Assembly (NCBI GenBank): GCA_003254905.1
Contig: QANU01063901.1
Location: 124,001-188,000 of the forward strand
From: Nissolia schottii
Taxonomy: Eukaryota; Streptophyta; Magnoliopsida; Fabales; Fabaceae
DNA length: 64,000 nt
Direction: 5' to 3'
In this document: positions 62,564 to 64,000 of the stretch, in pieces
Position numbering within the stretch: position 1 is the stretch's first letter
Layout of the letters: each line of letters begins with the position of its first letter
Position numbers and translations under genes: made by a program
Notes under the pieces: generated by a model
Told to the model about the DNA's origin: nothing
Databases searched by the model: none
The model's input: only the letters and a program-made list of their open reading frames with translations

Positions 62564-64000
62564 TTACCCAAGAACTGTGGCCCCAATCAAAACGGCGACC
62601 GTATAAGCCAACATCCCTGGAGGAGTAACCGCCCGTGCAAACGACTTCCCGTTTGGCGTTGCTGGTGTCGTTTCGTTAGAAGACGACGACGATGCTGATG
62701 ACGGCGTCGCTGCTGCGCCTCCCGGCGCCGTGGCAGGCGGGGAAGGTGCAACCGAAGGCGACGGCGACGGCGGCGATGGCGTGGCGGGAGCCGGACCGGT
62801 CGCCGGAGTGAGGTAAGTTGGTGCATTGGCGGGCGGCGAAGGTGAAATCGAAGGTCCTTGAGCTGAGCCTGGTGATAGTGATGGCGCTGTTCCGGTGCTG
62901 CCACGTGGCGTTAGTGCTGTTGCCGGAGGCTGAGAAGCAGGGGATCCTGGAGGGGTTTGGGTGTAGGGAGGTTGAGAAATTGGGGATGGTGATTTTGGAG
63001 GCGTTGGAGCAGTGTGTGGAGGTTGAGAAATTGGGGAGGAAGGGGTTTGTGGAGGAGAAGGGGTGTAGGGTGGTTGAGAAATTGGAGAAGGTGCTTTTGG
63101 AGGGGTTGGTTGTACATAGGGAGGCTGAGATGTTGGGGAGGAAGGGGTTTGAGGAGGAGAAGGTTGTACATAGGGTGGCTGAGAAACTGGAGAAGGTGTT
63201 TTTGGAGGTGTTGGTTGCACATAGGGAGGCTGAGAAATTGGGGAGGAAGGGGTTTGTGGAGGAGAAGGTTGTACATAGGGTGGCTGAGAAACCGGAGGTG
63301 TTTTTGGAGGTGTTGGTTGCACATAGGGAGGCTGAGACATTGGGGATGAAGGGGTTTGTGGAGGAGAAGGTTGTACATAGGGAGGCTGAGAAACTGGAGA
63401 AGGTGTTTTAGGAGGTGTCGGTTGCACATAGGGAGGCTGAGAAGTTGGGGGTGATGGGGTTTTGGGAGGGTGTGGGACATAGGGATGGTGATTGGCAGGG
63501 GAAGGACTGTAAGGAGAGGGAGTTTGTGGTGGTGTTGGAGCATTTGGGGGATACACTGGGGAAGGAGTTTTTGGAGGTGTTGGAACATATGGAGGTTGAT
63601 TAACTGGAGAAGGAGCTTTTGGTGGCATTGGAACATAAGGAGGGTGATGAATGGGGGAAGGGTTTTTGGGAGGTGTTGGAACACTTGGAGGACTATAAGG
63701 AGGAGGAGAAGGAGCCTGTGGAGGTGTTGGGACATAAGGTGACGGAGTCTTTGGTGGGGTTGGAACACTTGGAGGGCTGTACACAGGAGGAGAAGGGGTT
63801 TGTGGTGGTGTTGGAACAACATAGGGTGGCGGCTTATTCACGGGAGATGGAGCCTTAGGTGGAATTGGAACATAGGGAGGGGAAGGTGATTTTGGAGGTG
63901 TTGGAACACCTGGAGGGCTGTACACAGGTGGAGAAGGGGTTCGTGGTGGCGTTGGAACAACATAAGGTGGATTAGGATGACCAGGGGAAGGTGATTTTGG
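62564..64000 (-). CDS. Early nodulin-like (phytocyanin) protein, proline-rich C-terminal part, runs off the window
   Basis: The frame is open from the window edge to TAA at 62564-62566, 478 codons, with no upstream end in view. The N-terminal two-thirds is Pro-rich with SPSP, TPPKTPSP, SPPQTPSSP and SQPPYVQP units, partly as a 34-residue (102-bp) tandem repeat between about 62990 and 63440. A Ser/Ala/Pro-rich arabinogalactan-like stretch follows (SPSPSVAPSPPATAP). The end SFARAVTPPGMLAYTVAVLIGATVLG is a small-residue site plus hydrophobic tail, a GPI-anchor signal. The plastocyanin-like domain and signal peptide expected for ENODL1 lie outside. Chimeric phytocyanin-AGPs sit on the outer plasma membrane/cell wall with O-glycosylated hydroxyproline. 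Placement beside the EMB2737-like gene supports ENODL1; a plain proline-rich AGP or extensin-like protein is the alternative. Frames on the opposite strand are shadows of the repeats. Confidence 0.75.
   Translation of the reverse strand, partial: PKSPSPGHPNPPYVVPTPPRTPSPPVYSPPGVPTPPKSPSPPYVPIPPKAPSPVNKPPPYVVPTPPQTPSPPVYSPPSVPTPPKTPSPYVPTPPQAPSPPPYSPPSVPTPPKNPSPIHHPPYVPMPPKAPSPVNQPPYVPTPPKTPSPVYPPNAPTPPQTPSPYSPSPANHHPYVPHPPKTPSPPTSQPPYVQPTPPKTPSPVSQPPYVQPSPPQTPSSPMSQPPYVQPTPPKTPPVSQPPYVQPSPPQTPSSPISQPPYVQPTPPKTPSPVSQPPYVQPSPPQTPSSPTSQPPYVQPTPPKAPSPISQPPYTPSPPQTPSSPISQPPHTAPTPPKSPSPISQPPYTQTPPGSPASQPPATALTPRGSTGTAPSLSPGSAQGPSISPSPPANAPTYLTPATGPAPATPSPPSPSPSVAPSPPATAPGGAAATPSSASSSSSNETTPATPNGKSFARAVTPPGMLAYTVAVLIGATVLG
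62990..63440 (-). repeat. 102-bp tandem coding repeat
   Basis: About four units, each coding for SQPPYVQPTPPK(T/A)PSPV-SQPPYVQPSPPQTPSSP or a variant; one unit lacks a few codons (TPPKTPPVSQ). The units remain in frame, so changes in copy number alter the glycomodule length without breaking the protein. Confidence 0.8.

Noticed and set aside
62587-63858. Long frames on both strands opposite or shifted to the ENODL-like gene
   Set aside because: Shadow frames of the proline-rich repeat; the minus-strand frame with GPI signal and glycomodules is the real one.

Overview
The window is nuclear DNA of a flowering plant, most likely a core eudicot and probably a rosid. The evidence is many short exons joined by GT-AG introns, AT-rich spacers, plant-specific protein families and typical plant transposon debris. 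I cannot fix the genus. The sequence has one 222-base N gap (39305-39526) and one single N (61961).

Five protein genes are supported. (1) DRP5A-type dynamin, plus strand, 4072-9259, 8 exons, 810 residues. (2) A VQ-motif protein of the VQ4/13/33 group, plus strand, 23856-24671, no intron, 271 residues. (3) DEP1, the bifunctional methylthioribulose-1-phosphate dehydratase/enolase-phosphatase of methionine salvage, minus strand, 32653-38264, 12 exons, 525 residues. (4) An EMB2737-like protein with a DnaJ-type four-CxxC zinc finger, plus strand, 42258-50156, 12 exons, 420 residues. (5) The proline-rich, probably GPI-anchored C-terminal half of an early nodulin-like (phytocyanin) protein, minus strand, 62564 to the window edge. 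For the three long genes every exon was placed by hand; phases agree throughout and the reading frames close without internal stops.

From memory, genes 2-5 match in order the Arabidopsis loci At5g53830 (VQ33), At5g53850 (DEP1), At5g53860 (EMB2737) and At5g53870 (ENODL1). This would make 23.8-64 kb an old conserved gene block. DRP5A (At1g53140 in Arabidopsis) is not part of that block. The genes do not form one pathway: they concern cytokinesis/membrane fission, MAPK/WRKY-linked signalling, methionine recycling, an essential zinc-finger factor, and a cell-surface glycoprotein. DEP1 and the EMB2737-like gene are divergent neighbours about 4 kb apart.

Between the genes lie fossils of mobile elements: a broken Mutator-type transposase gene (28.0-30.5 kb), a transposon that captured the last exon of a tonoplast sugar transporter (41.1-42.0 kb), a complete solo LTR with 5-bp target duplications (58.6-59.2 kb), an LTR pair with a nested 1,048-bp insertion (55.0-57.7 kb), a TRIM-like LTR pair (11.1-12.1 kb), and several non-autonomous DNA elements. 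Four of these DNA elements sit in introns of the EMB2737-like gene, two of them with 8-bp target duplications. The 9.3-23.8 kb and 50.2-62.5 kb spacers hold no convincing gene. No rRNA or tRNA gene, CRISPR array or new defence-like system was seen.
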